Assembly (NCBI RefSeq): GCF_018603905.1
Contig: NZ_JAHFZZ010000009.1
Span: 124,001 to 188,000 of the forward strand
Length of the DNA stretch: 64,000 bases
Source of the DNA: Nonomuraea sp. NEAU-A123
Lineage (GTDB): Bacteria > Actinomycetota > Actinomycetes > Streptosporangiales > Streptosporangiaceae
Direction of reading: 5' to 3'
In this document: one piece after another, positions 49,201 through 58,080 of the stretch
Position numbering within the stretch: the stretch's first letter is position 1
How the letters are laid out: every line of letters starts with the position of its first letter
Notes under the pieces: generated by a model
Databases searched by the model: none
What the model was told of the DNA's origin: nothing
The model's input: the letters and a program-made list of their open reading frames with translations, nothing else
Position numbers and translations under genes: made by a program

Positions 49201-50379
49201 TCATCGTGCGCGAGCCAGCCGGCGGCCGAGGCGCTGCATGGGCTGCTCCAGGAATCGGTAGGTCAGCCAGCTACCCGGCAGGACCACGCTCATGACGAAC
49301 AGGCCGATGCCGATCTGCATCGGCCAGGGCGACCAGCGCATCTCGCCCACCACCTGGATGACGAGGGTGAGGATCGGCAGATGCATCAGATAAAGGGAGT
49401 AGCTGATCACTCCGAGCCAGGTGAGGACGTACGGAACGCGCCGCCTTCGCCAGGCCATGCCACCCGCGAACGTCACGGCCGCCAGGACGACGGTCAGCGC
49501 CCACACCTGAGGCCGCACCCACCACCACCCGGCGTTGATCGCCCAGAAAGGGGACAGCGTCACCAGCGACGCGGCGAGCGCCACCGGCCACAGACCGCCC
49601 TGTCCACGCTCCCACCGATGGATCGCCGTGCCGATGAACATCACCGCGAGCATCGCGGCGCCGAACCACGGCACGCGGCTGCTCAGCAGCAGCAGAGCCA
49701 GCGCCATCACCCCCAGCGCGCAGCCCGCGGCCGTCCGCATGCGGCCGGAGATCACACATACCAGCCCGACGGCGAACACCGCGAACGACGCCCAGGCCAG
49801 CCACCCGCCGGTCAGCGGCGTCCTGGACAGCACGAGGCCGGCGATGACGGCGACCAGCCCGAACCCGACCGCGAGCAGCCCGCGACCGCCCCGCGCCCCG
49901 GTCACGAACAGGGCGGCGACCAGCAGGTAGAAGACCATCTCGTACGACAGCGTCCACATGGTGTTCACCACGGCACCGGAGCCGACCACGTCCATCAGCA
50001 TGGTCGCGTGCGCGGCCACCGAGGAGGGATCCCGGGGCACCTCGGCTCGCACCGGTATCCACCACGACATGGCCAGGACCAGGCCGACGACCGCGAGGTA
50101 GAGCGGATACAGGCGGAACAGGCGGCCGATCCAGAAGGCCCGCACGTCACCGTGCCGCTCCAGCGAGATCGGGATGACGTACCCGCTGACCAGGAAGAAC
50201 ACCAGCACGCCGTACATGCCGAGGTTGAAGGAGATGGGCCGTAACCAGGGCATGGCCCAGGTCAGCAGGTGCTCACCCACGACCGCGAGCGCGCCGATGC
50301 CGCGCAGTGCGTCCAGCCAGGCGAGTCTGGGCAGCGCCGGTTGAACGACTTGGGGGGCCTCTAGATGAGAAGTCGCCAT
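49201..50379 (-). CDS. Acyltransferase family 3 membrane protein
   Basis: 392 residues, about ten transmembrane segments. LAWLDALRGIGALAVVGEHLL (with R-G-x-x-A and the catalytic His), GVLVFFLVSGYVIPISLE, FWIGRLFRLYPLYLAVV and TMWTLSYEMVFYLL are the classic Acyl_transf_3 motifs. It transfers an acyl group to a sugar, peptide or surface polymer in the membrane. ATG 50379. Substrate unknown. Confidence 0.93.
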   Translation of the reverse strand: MATSHLEAPQVVQPALPRLAWLDALRGIGALAVVGEHLLTWAMPWLRPISFNLGMYGVLVFFLVSGYVIPISLERHGDVRAFWIGRLFRLYPLYLAVVGLVLAMSWWIPVRAEVPRDPSSVAAHATMLMDVVGSGAVVNTMWTLSYEMVFYLLVAALFVTGARGGRGLLAVGFGLVAVIAGLVLSRTPLTGGWLAWASFAVFAVGLVCVISGRMRTAAGCALGVMALALLLLSSRVPWFGAAMLAVMFIGTAIHRWERGQGGLWPVALAASLVTLSPFWAINAGWWWVRPQVWALTVVLAAVTFAGGMAWRRRRVPYVLTWLGVISYSLYLMHLPILTLVIQVVGEMRWSPWPMQIGIGLFVMSVVLPGSWLTYRFLEQPMQRLGRRLARAR

Positions 50380-50448
50380 ATGCTCCAACGTATCGAAACG
50401 GTGAGTCCGCCAAACACACTTGTCCTCCTCTGGTGCTAGCTTTCGCCC

Positions 50449-51762
50449 ATGGTCCTGGATGTGGTGTTCCTGCTCGGGGCGCTGGCCTTGATCCTGGCCA
50501 ACGGGGTCTTCGTCGCGGCGGAGTTCTCCCTGGTGACCGTCGAACGCGTACGGGTCCACCAGTTGGCGCAGGCCGGGGACCGGGGCGCGCAGGGGATCGA
50601 GGCAGCGGTGCGGCGGCTGTCGTTTCACCTGTCCGGGGCGCAGCTCGGCATCACCGTCACGTCCCTGCTGCTCGGCGTCGTGGCCGAGCCGGCCATCGCC
50701 GACCTGCTCGAACCGCTGCTGGACGACGTTCCCGCCGGTCGTGGCGCCGCCGTCGTCCTGGCGATCGTCATCTCCACGGTGGCGCAGATGGTCCTGGGCG
50801 AGCTGGTGCCCAAGAACGCCGCCCTGTCGAGGCCGATGGCCGTGGCCAGGCTGGCGACGCCGCCGCAGCGGGTGTTCTCCGCGGCGTTCGGACCGCTGAT
50901 CAAGGCGTGCAACGCGGTGGCCAACGGCATCGTCCGCCGTCTGGGCGCCGAGCCGCAGGAGGAGCTCGCCTCGGCCCGCTCCCCCGAGGAGCTGGGCCTG
51001 CTGGTGCGGCTTTCGGCCGAGGCCGGGGTGCTGCGGCCGAGCACGGCCGCCATGCTCCAGCGGGCGCTGCGCTTCGGTGGCAAGAACGCGGCCGAGGCGA
51101 TGACCCCGCGTACGGACTGCGTGACCATAGCCGGATCCAGCAGCGTCGCCGAGTTCCTCAAGCTGGCCCGCCGCACCCGGCACCTGCGCATCCCGGTGTG
51201 CGGCGAGGAGCTGGACGACATCCTCGGCGTGGCCAGCGTCCCGCGCGCGTGCGCCGTGCCGGTGGAGGAGCGGGACCGGACGCCGGTGACCGCGATCACC
51301 AGGCCGGCGGTCACGGTGCCCGAGTCGGTGAACCTGGAGGTGGTTCAGGAACGGCTCAGCCCGCCGGGTGTCGAGATGGCCGTGGTGATCGACGAGTACG
51401 GCGGCTTCGCGGGCATCGTCACCGTGGAAGACCTGGTGGAGGAGCTGATCGGCGACATCGCCGACGAGTACGACCTGCCCGAGGAGGAGTCGGCGGAGCC
51501 CACGGCCGCGCTGCTCGCGCCGGGCGACTCGATCAGCGCGCCGGCCGTGCTGCGGGCGGACGAGGTCGAGGAACGCACCGGGTTCCGCATGCCGGAGGGG
51601 CCTTACGAGACGCTCGCGGGCCTGGTGATGGCCCGGCTCGGCCGCATCCCCGATCCGGGGGACGAAGTCGAGGTGGACGGATGGACGCTCCGGGTGGAGT
51701 CCATGCGTAACCGGCGCATCGAGCAGATCACCCTCACCGCGCCGAGTCAGGAACCCTCATGA
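50449..51762 (+). CDS. CNNM/CorC-family membrane protein (hemolysin-like), first of a pair
   Basis: 437 residues. N-terminal CNNM/DUF21 domain with three to four helices (LILANGVFVAAEFSLVTVERVRVHQLAQAGDRGA, LGITVTSLLLGVVAEPAIADLLEPLL, GELVPKNAALSRP), then a CBS-pair region (EAMTPRTDCVTI, MAVVIDEYGGFAGIVTVEDLVEELIGDI) and a C-terminal CorC_HlyC domain. The family is implicated in Mg2+ or Co2+ transport. It overlaps the second family member by 4 bases (ATGA), forming a conserved two-gene operon. Confidence 0.94.
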   Translation: MVLDVVFLLGALALILANGVFVAAEFSLVTVERVRVHQLAQAGDRGAQGIEAAVRRLSFHLSGAQLGITVTSLLLGVVAEPAIADLLEPLLDDVPAGRGAAVVLAIVISTVAQMVLGELVPKNAALSRPMAVARLATPPQRVFSAAFGPLIKACNAVANGIVRRLGAEPQEELASARSPEELGLLVRLSAEAGVLRPSTAAMLQRALRFGGKNAAEAMTPRTDCVTIAGSSSVAEFLKLARRTRHLRIPVCGEELDDILGVASVPRACAVPVEERDRTPVTAITRPAVTVPESVNLEVVQERLSPPGVEMAVVIDEYGGFAGIVTVEDLVEELIGDIADEYDLPEEESAEPTAALLAPGDSISAPAVLRADEVEERTGFRMPEGPYETLAGLVMARLGRIPDPGDEVEVDGWTLRVESMRNRRIEQITLTAPSQEPS

Positions 51763-52772
51763 CCATCACCGACGGCTTGGTCCTCGTGCTGCTCCTGGCC
51801 GTCAACGGGTTCTTCGTGGCCGCCGAGTTCGCCCTCATCTCCGCGCGCCGTACCCAGCTTGAGCCGCAGGCGCAGGCGGGCTCGCGCCGGGCGCAGGCGG
51901 TGCTCGCCGCCATGAACACGATGCCCACGATGCTGGCGGCGGCCCAGCTGGGCGTGACGCTGGCCTCGCTGATGCTCGGCGCCTTCGGCGAACCGGTCGT
52001 GGCACGTGCCGTGGCGCCGCTCTTCGCGGCCGTGGGCCTGCCCGAGAACATGGTGCACCCGGTCGCCTTCGCCCTGGCGCTGCTCCTGGTGGTCTCCGCG
52101 CACGTGATCATCGGTGAGATGGTGCCGAAGAACCTCGCGCTGTCCGGCCCGAACACGGCGGCGCTGTGGCTGGTGCCCGCCCTGTTCGTCCTCGCCCGAG
52201 CGATACGCCCGCTGCTCACCCTGGTCAAGGCCATGTCGGATGTGGTGCTCCGGTTGCTGCGCATCCCGCCGACCGACGAGATCCACACCGTTTACACCTC
52301 GGAGGAACTCCCGGTGCTGATCGAGGAGTCTCGCCAGCACAAACTGCTCCGCCAGGACGAGCACGACCGGATGATCGCCACGCTCGCGTTGCACGCTCGC
52401 CCGGTCGGCACGGTCATGGTGCCGATCGAGGAGGTGGTGAGCGTCCCCGCGACGATCGACAGCCTCGGGCTGCAGGAGTACGCCGGCCGCTACGGCCACT
52501 CCCGCTTCCCGGTGCACGGCGACGACCCCGCCGAGCTGCGCGGCTACCTGCATGTCCTGGACGCGCTCAACGGGCACGGCACGCGTCAGCCGCTGCCGAT
52601 CCGCGCCCTGCCGCTGATCGACGAGACGGGGACGCTCGCGGACGTCCTGGCGACCATGCGTAAGCGACGGGCCCAGCTCGCCGCCGTGACGGGTGCCGGC
52701 GGGCAGGTGCTCGGCGTGGTCACTCTGGACGACATACTCAGCGGTATCGTCCGCCAACCTCCGAATTTGTGA
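51759..52772 (+). CDS. CNNM/CorC-family membrane protein, second of a pair
   Basis: 337 residues. The CNNM domain is again clear (AVNGFFVAAEFALISARRTQLEPQAQAGSRRA, LGVTLASLMLGAFGEPVVARA, IIGEMVPKNLALSGP), followed by a CBS region (VMVPIEEVVSVPATIDSLGLQEYAGRYGHSRFPV, GVVTLDDILSGIV). It lacks the C-terminal CorC_HlyC domain that its partner has, which is usual for the shorter member. The two likely form a heteromeric transporter. Confidence 0.94.
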   Translation: MTITDGLVLVLLLAVNGFFVAAEFALISARRTQLEPQAQAGSRRAQAVLAAMNTMPTMLAAAQLGVTLASLMLGAFGEPVVARAVAPLFAAVGLPENMVHPVAFALALLLVVSAHVIIGEMVPKNLALSGPNTAALWLVPALFVLARAIRPLLTLVKAMSDVVLRLLRIPPTDEIHTVYTSEELPVLIEESRQHKLLRQDEHDRMIATLALHARPVGTVMVPIEEVVSVPATIDSLGLQEYAGRYGHSRFPVHGDDPAELRGYLHVLDALNGHGTRQPLPIRALPLIDETGTLADVLATMRKRRAQLAAVTGAGGQVLGVVTLDDILSGIVRQPPNL

Positions 52773-52853
52773 TGTTTTGTAGGTGACAGCGGGATATAAC
52801 GCCGGAAGACTGGGCTTGGACACCATATAGGCGACAAAAGAGGAGAAGGTTTC

Positions 52854-53675
52854 GTGCCCGACGAAGGATCGCCGGCCGACCCGGCGCTGCCCTCCAAAAT
52901 CGACGCCACCAAGCCGCATCAGGCCCGGGTGTGGAATTACTGGCTGGGCGGAAAGGACAACTACCCGGTAGACCGCGAGCACGCTGAACAACTCCGGCAG
53001 ATCTACCCGGGCATGGAGGACATCGCCCGCCACGCACGTGCTTTCCTGGGACGCGCTGTCCGATATCTAGCCGAAGAGGCAGGTATCCGGCAATTCCTGG
53101 ACATCGGCACCGGACTGCCGACCGTCGACAACACCCATGAGGTCGCCCAGCGCGTCGACCCGGCCTCCCGCGTCGTCTACGTCGACAACGATCCCCTGGT
53201 GCTGGTGCACGCGCAGGCACTGCTGACCAGCGACCCCCGGGGCGCCTGCGATTACATCGAGGCCGACGTGCGCGACCCCGACACGATCCTCGACTACGCG
53301 GCCAAGACGCTGGACTTCACCCGGCCCACCGCACTCATGCTCCTCGGCGTCATGGGCACGATCTTCGACGACGACCACGCGCACGCCCTGACGCGGCGGC
53401 TGCTGGACGCATTGCCGTCAGGCAGCTACCTGGTGTTCGAGGACGGCACGAACACCATCAAACCCCAGGCGGCCGCGGAAGCCGGACGGCTCCACGACGA
53501 AGAGCAGTCGTACTCCTACAACCTGCGCACCCCCGAGGGGATCGCCCGCTTCTTCGACGGCCTCGAACTGGTGGATCCGGGCGTCGTCTCGGTCTCCCGC
53601 TGGCGGGTGGAAGCCTCCGTGTTCGGCGTCCCCGACGAGGTGGACGCCTTCTGCGGCGTGGCCCGCAAGCCGTAG
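52854..53675 (+). CDS. SAM-dependent methyltransferase (PF04672 type)
   Basis: 273 residues. KPHQARVWNYWLGGKDNYPVDREHAEQL at the start and FLDIGTGLPTVDNTHEVAQ, VVYVDNDPLVLVHAQALL, YSYNLRTPEGIARFFDGLELVDPGVVSV are the hallmarks of the actinomycete SAM methyltransferase family (former DUF574). Substrate unknown; the family is highly expanded in actinomycetes and often next to XRE regulators. GTG 52854 has AGGAGAAGG upstream. Ends 2 bases from the convergent XRE-DUF5753 gene. Confidence 0.9.
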   Translation: MPDEGSPADPALPSKIDATKPHQARVWNYWLGGKDNYPVDREHAEQLRQIYPGMEDIARHARAFLGRAVRYLAEEAGIRQFLDIGTGLPTVDNTHEVAQRVDPASRVVYVDNDPLVLVHAQALLTSDPRGACDYIEADVRDPDTILDYAAKTLDFTRPTALMLLGVMGTIFDDDHAHALTRRLLDALPSGSYLVFEDGTNTIKPQAAAEAGRLHDEEQSYSYNLRTPEGIARFFDGLELVDPGVVSVSRWRVEASVFGVPDEVDAFCGVARKP

Positions 53676-53677
53676 AC

Positions 53678-54583
53678 CTACCGCTCGCCGATGATCTGGT
53701 CGAGGATCGCCCGGGTCGCGGCCGACGACTGCGCGTGGATGCCCAGCTCGTCCATCAGATGGTGGTACGGATGCACGTCGGATTGCCTGGTGAGGTACTG
53801 CGCGCTGGCGATCTGTTCGAGGTAGACCACGTCGTCGAGTTCGGCCTGGGCGAAACGCAGGATGGTGATGGGGCCGACCCCGCCGATGTGACCGCAGTAG
53901 CTGAACGGCAGCACCTGGATGGTGATGAGGGGCCGGTCGGCCATCTTCTTGAGGTGCTCGAGCTGCGCGCGCATCGTGGCGGCGTTGCCGACCTGACGGC
54001 GCAGCGCCGCCTCATCCAGCACCACCCAGAGTTTGGGCGCCGCAGACGCCAGGAGGAGCCGCTGGCGGCGCATCCGGAGCGCGACCCGGCGCTCGATCTC
54101 CTCCTCCGGGCTGTCCGGATTGCCGCAGGTGATCACCGCGCGGGCGTAGTCCTCCGTCTGGAGCAGGCCGGGGATGTACTGGACCTCGTACGTACGGATC
54201 ATCGCCGCGTCCTGCTCCAGCCCGAGGTAGTCCTCGAACCAGTCGGGCACCACGTCGCGATAGTCGTGCCACCAGCCGGGAGCATTGGCCTGCCTGGTCA
54301 GCGAGAGCACGACCGCGCGTTCGGCCGCCTCGGCCACCCCGTACAGGGTGAGCAGATCCTCCACATCGCGCAGCTTGAAACTGGTCCGCCCGCATTCCAG
54401 GCGGCTGATTTTGGAATGCGAACTACGGATCGCGTATCCCGCGGCTTCACGGGTGATCCCCTGTGACTCACGCAGTCGGCGTAGTTGCCTGCCCACCAAT
54501 ATCCGCAGCGCTGTCGGCCCGGACTGACGAGACTCCAAACCGGATATTTCGGTCAGGTCGTCAATATCCCGAGCATTCGGCAT
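53678..54583 (-). CDS. XRE-family regulator with DUF5753
   Basis: 301 residues. Helix-turn-helix LRRLRESQGITREAAGYAIRSSHSKISRLECGRTSFKLRDVEDLL, then DUF5753 with YEVQYIPGLLQTEDYARAVITC, RMRRQRLLLASAAPKLWVVLDEAALRRQVG and PFSYCGHIGGVGPITILRFAQAELDDVVYLE. A paralogue in architecture of the regulator at 34046 but clearly different in sequence. The small DUF397 partner that often accompanies such genes is not present here. Confidence 0.93.
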   Translation of the reverse strand: MPNARDIDDLTEISGLESRQSGPTALRILVGRQLRRLRESQGITREAAGYAIRSSHSKISRLECGRTSFKLRDVEDLLTLYGVAEAAERAVVLSLTRQANAPGWWHDYRDVVPDWFEDYLGLEQDAAMIRTYEVQYIPGLLQTEDYARAVITCGNPDSPEEEIERRVALRMRRQRLLLASAAPKLWVVLDEAALRRQVGNAATMRAQLEHLKKMADRPLITIQVLPFSYCGHIGGVGPITILRFAQAELDDVVYLEQIASAQYLTRQSDVHPYHHLMDELGIHAQSSAATRAILDQIIGER

Positions 54584-54761
54584 ATACGCTCCTAGATCGA
54601 CAAACTGTGGCGGTCTGACGCGTCAGACAATCCTGCCACGCTAGCCAGCTTCGCCGCCATGAGGCGGGTTAATAGCGGGAATACCAGGTCGCGGCGCCAG
54701 ATAGACGGTACGACCCTCGATGAGCGCCCTGACTGCGCATGGGCGATAGCATGCGGGCCGT

Positions 54762-55412
54762 ATGAAAGTCATCATCTTCGGCGCCACCGGCATGGTCGGG
54801 CAGGGCGTGCTACGGGAATGCCTCGTCGACGACCGGGTGGAGGGCGTTCTCACGGTCGGCCGCACCCCCACCGGCCGCACCCACGACAAACTGCGCGAGA
54901 TCACGCACGGCGACCTGCTCGACCTCACCCCGATCGAGGCCGACCTGTCCGGCTACGACGCGTGCTTCTTCTGCCTCGGCGTCTCCTCGGCGGGCATGAG
55001 CGAGCAGGACTACCGGCGCGTCACGTACGACTACACGCTGGCGGCCGGCGAGACCCTCGCGCGGCTCAGCCCCGGCTCGACGTTCGTCTACGTGTCCGGG
55101 GTGGGCACCGACGAGCACGGCCGGGCGATGTGGGCCCGGGTCAAGGGCCAGACCGAGAACGCGCTGCTGGCACTGCCGCTCGAGGCGTACATGTTCCGGC
55201 CCGGCTACATCCAGCCCATGCACGGCGTCACGTCGCGGACGACCTGGTATCGGCTGGCGTACGTGGTGACGGCGCCGCTCTATCCGGTGCTGCGGCGACT
55301 GTTCCCCACGGCGGTGACCACGACCGAGCAGATCGGCAGAGCCATGATCACCGTGGCCGAGCGCGGGGCGCCCCAACGGGTGCTCGGGCCGCTGGAGATC
55401 AACGCTCTCTGA
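54762..55412 (+). CDS. NAD(P)-binding epimerase/reductase-like protein
   Basis: 216 residues. KVIIFGATGMVGQGVLRECLVD is an extended-SDR nucleotide motif, followed by FFCLGVSSAGMSEQDYRRVTYDYTLAAGETLARL, STFVYVSGVGTDEHGRAMWARVKGQTENALL and FRPGYIQPMHGV. It resembles HTATIP2/TIP30-type or short epimerase-like proteins; catalytic Tyr-Lys motif is not typical. Substrate unknown. ATG 54762 without a clear ribosome site. Confidence 0.88.
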   Translation: MKVIIFGATGMVGQGVLRECLVDDRVEGVLTVGRTPTGRTHDKLREITHGDLLDLTPIEADLSGYDACFFCLGVSSAGMSEQDYRRVTYDYTLAAGETLARLSPGSTFVYVSGVGTDEHGRAMWARVKGQTENALLALPLEAYMFRPGYIQPMHGVTSRTTWYRLAYVVTAPLYPVLRRLFPTAVTTTEQIGRAMITVAERGAPQRVLGPLEINAL

Positions 55413-55487
55413 ACGTACGGAATAACCTCGGACCGCCTGCTGCTTGGGTGGTTGTTGAATTTTCAATAGTAAGGGGCGGTGAGCGAT

Positions 55488-56564
55488 ATGCAGTTCGGGA
55501 TCTTCAGTGTGGGCGACGTGACCATGGACCCCACCACCGGCAGGACGCCGACGGAGCATGAGCGGATCAAGGCGATGGTGGCCATCGCGCTCAAGGCCGA
55601 GGAGGTCGGGCTGGACGTGTTCGCGACCGGCGAGCATCACAACCCGCCGTTCGTGCCGTCGTCGCCGACCACCATGCTCGGCTACATCGCGGCCAGGACC
55701 GAGCGGCTCACGCTGTCCACGGCCACGACGCTGATCACGACCAACGACCCGGTCAAGATCGCTGAGGACTTCGCGATGCTGCAGCACCTGGCCGACGGCC
55801 GGGTCGACCTGATGCTGGGCCGGGGCAACACCGGGCCCGTGTACCCGTGGTTCGGGCAGGACATCCGGCAGGGCATCCCGCTGGCCGTCGAGAACTACGC
55901 GCTGCTTCACCGGCTCTGGCGCGAGGACGTCGTCGACTGGGAGGGCCGTTTCCGTACGCCGCTGCAGGGCTTCACCTCCACGCCGCGGCCGTTGAACGGG
56001 GTGCCGCCCTTCGTGTGGCACGGCTCGATCCGCAGCCCGGAGATCGCCGAGCAGGCCGCCTACTACGGTGACGGGTTCTTCGCCAACAACATCTTCTGGC
56101 CGAAGGACCACTTCATCCGGCTGATCACCCTCTACCGCCAGCGGTACGCCCATTACGGGCACGGCACGCCCGAGCAGGCCATCGTGGGGCTCGGCGGCCA
56201 GGTGTTCATGCGGAAGAACTCGCAGGACGCGGTACGCGAGTTCCGCCCGTACTTCGACAACGCGCCCGTGTACGGACACGGCCCGTCGCTGGAGGAGTTC
56301 GCCGAGGAGACGCCGCTCACGGTGGGCAGCCCGCAGCAGGTCATCGACAAGACGCTGACGTTCCGGGAGTCGTTCGGCGACTACCAGCGGCAGCTTTTCC
56401 TGATGGACCACGCGGGGTTGCCGCTGAAGACGGTCCTGGAGCAGCTCGACATCCTCGGGGAGGAGGTCGTGCCGGTGCTGCGGCGGGAGTTCGCCGCGAA
56501 CCGGCCGGCCGACGTCCCCGATAGCCCCGTCCACACCACCCGCGTCGCTGAGGTGAGTTCATGA
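55488..56564 (+). CDS. Luciferase-like flavin-dependent monooxygenase (CE1758-type)
   Basis: About 358 residues. MQFGIFSVGDVTMDP, GLDVFATGEHHNPPFVPSSPTTMLGYIAARTERLTLSTATTLI, FAMLQHLADGRVDLMLGRGNTGPVYPWFGQ are the bacterial luciferase-like (LLM) pattern. It uses FMNH2 supplied by the reductase encoded next door, whose ATG overlaps its stop by 4 bases. Such LLM/reductase pairs oxidise sulfonates or other small organics; substrate unknown. GTG 55479 is an alternative start. Confidence 0.92.
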   Translation: MQFGIFSVGDVTMDPTTGRTPTEHERIKAMVAIALKAEEVGLDVFATGEHHNPPFVPSSPTTMLGYIAARTERLTLSTATTLITTNDPVKIAEDFAMLQHLADGRVDLMLGRGNTGPVYPWFGQDIRQGIPLAVENYALLHRLWREDVVDWEGRFRTPLQGFTSTPRPLNGVPPFVWHGSIRSPEIAEQAAYYGDGFFANNIFWPKDHFIRLITLYRQRYAHYGHGTPEQAIVGLGGQVFMRKNSQDAVREFRPYFDNAPVYGHGPSLEEFAEETPLTVGSPQQVIDKTLTFRESFGDYQRQLFLMDHAGLPLKTVLEQLDILGEEVVPVLRREFAANRPADVPDSPVHTTRVAEVSS

Positions 56565-57166
56565 AGCTCGTCGTCGTAACGGCTGGTCTGACCCAGCCGT
56601 CGTCCACCCGCCTGCTCGCCGATCGCCTGACCGAGGCGACCGTCCGTCGGCTTGACGACCCCGCGCCCGAGGTGCGGGTGATCGAACTGCGCGACCTCGC
56701 CGTCGACATCGCGAACAACTTCGTCACCGGCTTCCCCGGCGCCCGGCTGCGCGAGGCGATCGAGGCGCTGACGGAGGCCGACGGCCTGATCGCGGTCACC
56801 CCCGTCTTCAGCGCGTCCTACAGCGGCCTGTTCAAGTCGTTCTTCGACGTCCTGGACCCCACTGCGCTGGCGGGCAAGCCGGCGCTCATCGCGGCGACCG
56901 GCGGGACGGCGCGGCACTCGCTGGCGTTGGAGCACGCGTTGCGCCCGCTGTTCGCGTACCTGCGGGCCGTCGTGGCGCCGACCGCCGTCTACGCGGCGTC
57001 GGAGGACTGGGGCGGCGGTGGTGACGAGTTCACGGACGGCCTGGCGGAGCGGATCGACCGCGCCGCGGCCGAGCTGGCCGACCTGATGCGCAGCCGTACC
57101 CCGGCCAGAGAGCCGATCGAGCCGGTCGTCCCCTTCGAACAGCAACTCGCCGCACTACGGCGGTAA
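56561..57166 (+). CDS. NADPH-dependent FMN reductase (CE1759-type)
   Basis: 201 residues. LVVVTAGLTQPSSTRLLADRL (flavodoxin-like phosphate loop), DGLIAVTPVFSASYSGLFKSFFDVLD, PALIAATGGTARHSLALEHALRPLFAYLRAVVAPTAVYA are the NADPH:FMN reductase signatures. It would provide reduced FMN to the overlapping LLM monooxygenase. Translational coupling through ATGA supports the two-component system. Confidence 0.93.
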   Translation: MKLVVVTAGLTQPSSTRLLADRLTEATVRRLDDPAPEVRVIELRDLAVDIANNFVTGFPGARLREAIEALTEADGLIAVTPVFSASYSGLFKSFFDVLDPTALAGKPALIAATGGTARHSLALEHALRPLFAYLRAVVAPTAVYAASEDWGGGGDEFTDGLAERIDRAAAELADLMRSRTPAREPIEPVVPFEQQLAALRR

Positions 57167-57220
57167 GGGGCCCAAATTTCACAACATAGGTCCCACAAGA
57201 TGACTCCTGTGAGTATGGTT

Positions 57221-57241
57221 CGTTAGGAATCTTTCCTAACG
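57221..57241 (+). promoter_or_regulatory. Palindromic operator of the chitosanase gene
   Basis: CGTTAGGAA-TCT-TTCCTAACG is a perfect inverted repeat with 9-base arms. It lies directly after a TATGGT box (57214-57219) that could be the -10, and 18 bases before the start codon. As I recall, chitosanase genes in Streptomyces are repressed by the ROK-family regulator CsnR at sites with an AGGAAA/TTTCCT core, and this site fits. Confidence 0.75.
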
Positions 57242-57258
57242 AAGAGCAGGAGATCGCG

Positions 57259-58044
57259 TTGCTCCGAACCACTCTCGTCGCCATGGTCACCTTAGCCACC
57301 ACTCTCGCACTCACGGGCACCAGCCAGGCCGCGGTCGACCTCACCGACCCGCACAAGAAGGACATCGCCATGCAGCTGGTGTCCAGTGCCGAGAACTCCT
57401 CGCTCGACTGGAAGGCCCAGTACGGCTACATCGAGGACATCGACGACGGCCGCGGCTACACGGCCGGAATCATCGGCTTCTGCTCCGGCACCAGCGACAT
57501 GCTGGCACTCGTCGAGCTCTACACCACCCGCAAGCCCGGCAACGTCCTGGCCAAATACCTGCCCGCGCTCCGCAAGGTCAACGGCAGCGACTCGCACACG
57601 GGCCTCGACCCGAACTTCACCAAGGACTGGAAGACCGCCGCCAAGGACACCGCCTTCCAGACGGCGCAGAACGACGAGCGCGACCGCGTGTACTTCAACC
57701 CGTCGGTCAAGCAGGCCAAGACGGACGGACTGCGGGCGCTGGGCCAGTTCATCTACTACGACGCGATGGTCATGCACGGCCCCGGCAGCGACAAGCTCAG
57801 CTTCGGCGGCATCAGGAAGACCGCGCTGTCCAAGGCCAAGACCCCCGCGCAGGGCGGCAACGAGACGACGTACCTCAACGCGTTCCTGGACGCCCGCAAG
57901 GCCGCGATGAAGGCCGAGGAGGCGCACGAGGACACCACCCGCGTCGACACTGAGCAGCGCGTCTTCCTCAAGAACGGCAACCTCGACCTGAACCCGCCGC
58001 TGACCTGGAAGGTGTACGGCGACAGCTACACGATCAAGTCCTAA
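57259..58044 (+). CDS. csn: Secreted GH46 chitosanase
   Basis: 261 residues. Signal peptide (LLRTTLVAMVTLATTLALTG, cleavage near TSQA), then the GH46 catalytic core: AMQLVSSAENSSLDWKAQYG with the general-acid Glu near residue 45, IEDIDDGRGYTAGIIGFCSGTSDML with the catalytic Asp, and FNPSVKQAKTDGLRALGQFIYYDAMVMHG. It hydrolyses chitosan outside the cell. TTG start at 57259, with AGGAG upstream; the perfect palindromic operator sits between promoter and start, so induction by chito-oligosaccharides is likely. Confidence 0.94.
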   Translation: MLRTTLVAMVTLATTLALTGTSQAAVDLTDPHKKDIAMQLVSSAENSSLDWKAQYGYIEDIDDGRGYTAGIIGFCSGTSDMLALVELYTTRKPGNVLAKYLPALRKVNGSDSHTGLDPNFTKDWKTAAKDTAFQTAQNDERDRVYFNPSVKQAKTDGLRALGQFIYYDAMVMHGPGSDKLSFGGIRKTALSKAKTPAQGGNETTYLNAFLDARKAAMKAEEAHEDTTRVDTEQRVFLKNGNLDLNPPLTWKVYGDSYTIKS

Positions 58045-58080
58045 TAGACGGACGACCGGCGCCTCTGCCACTCTCTGACC

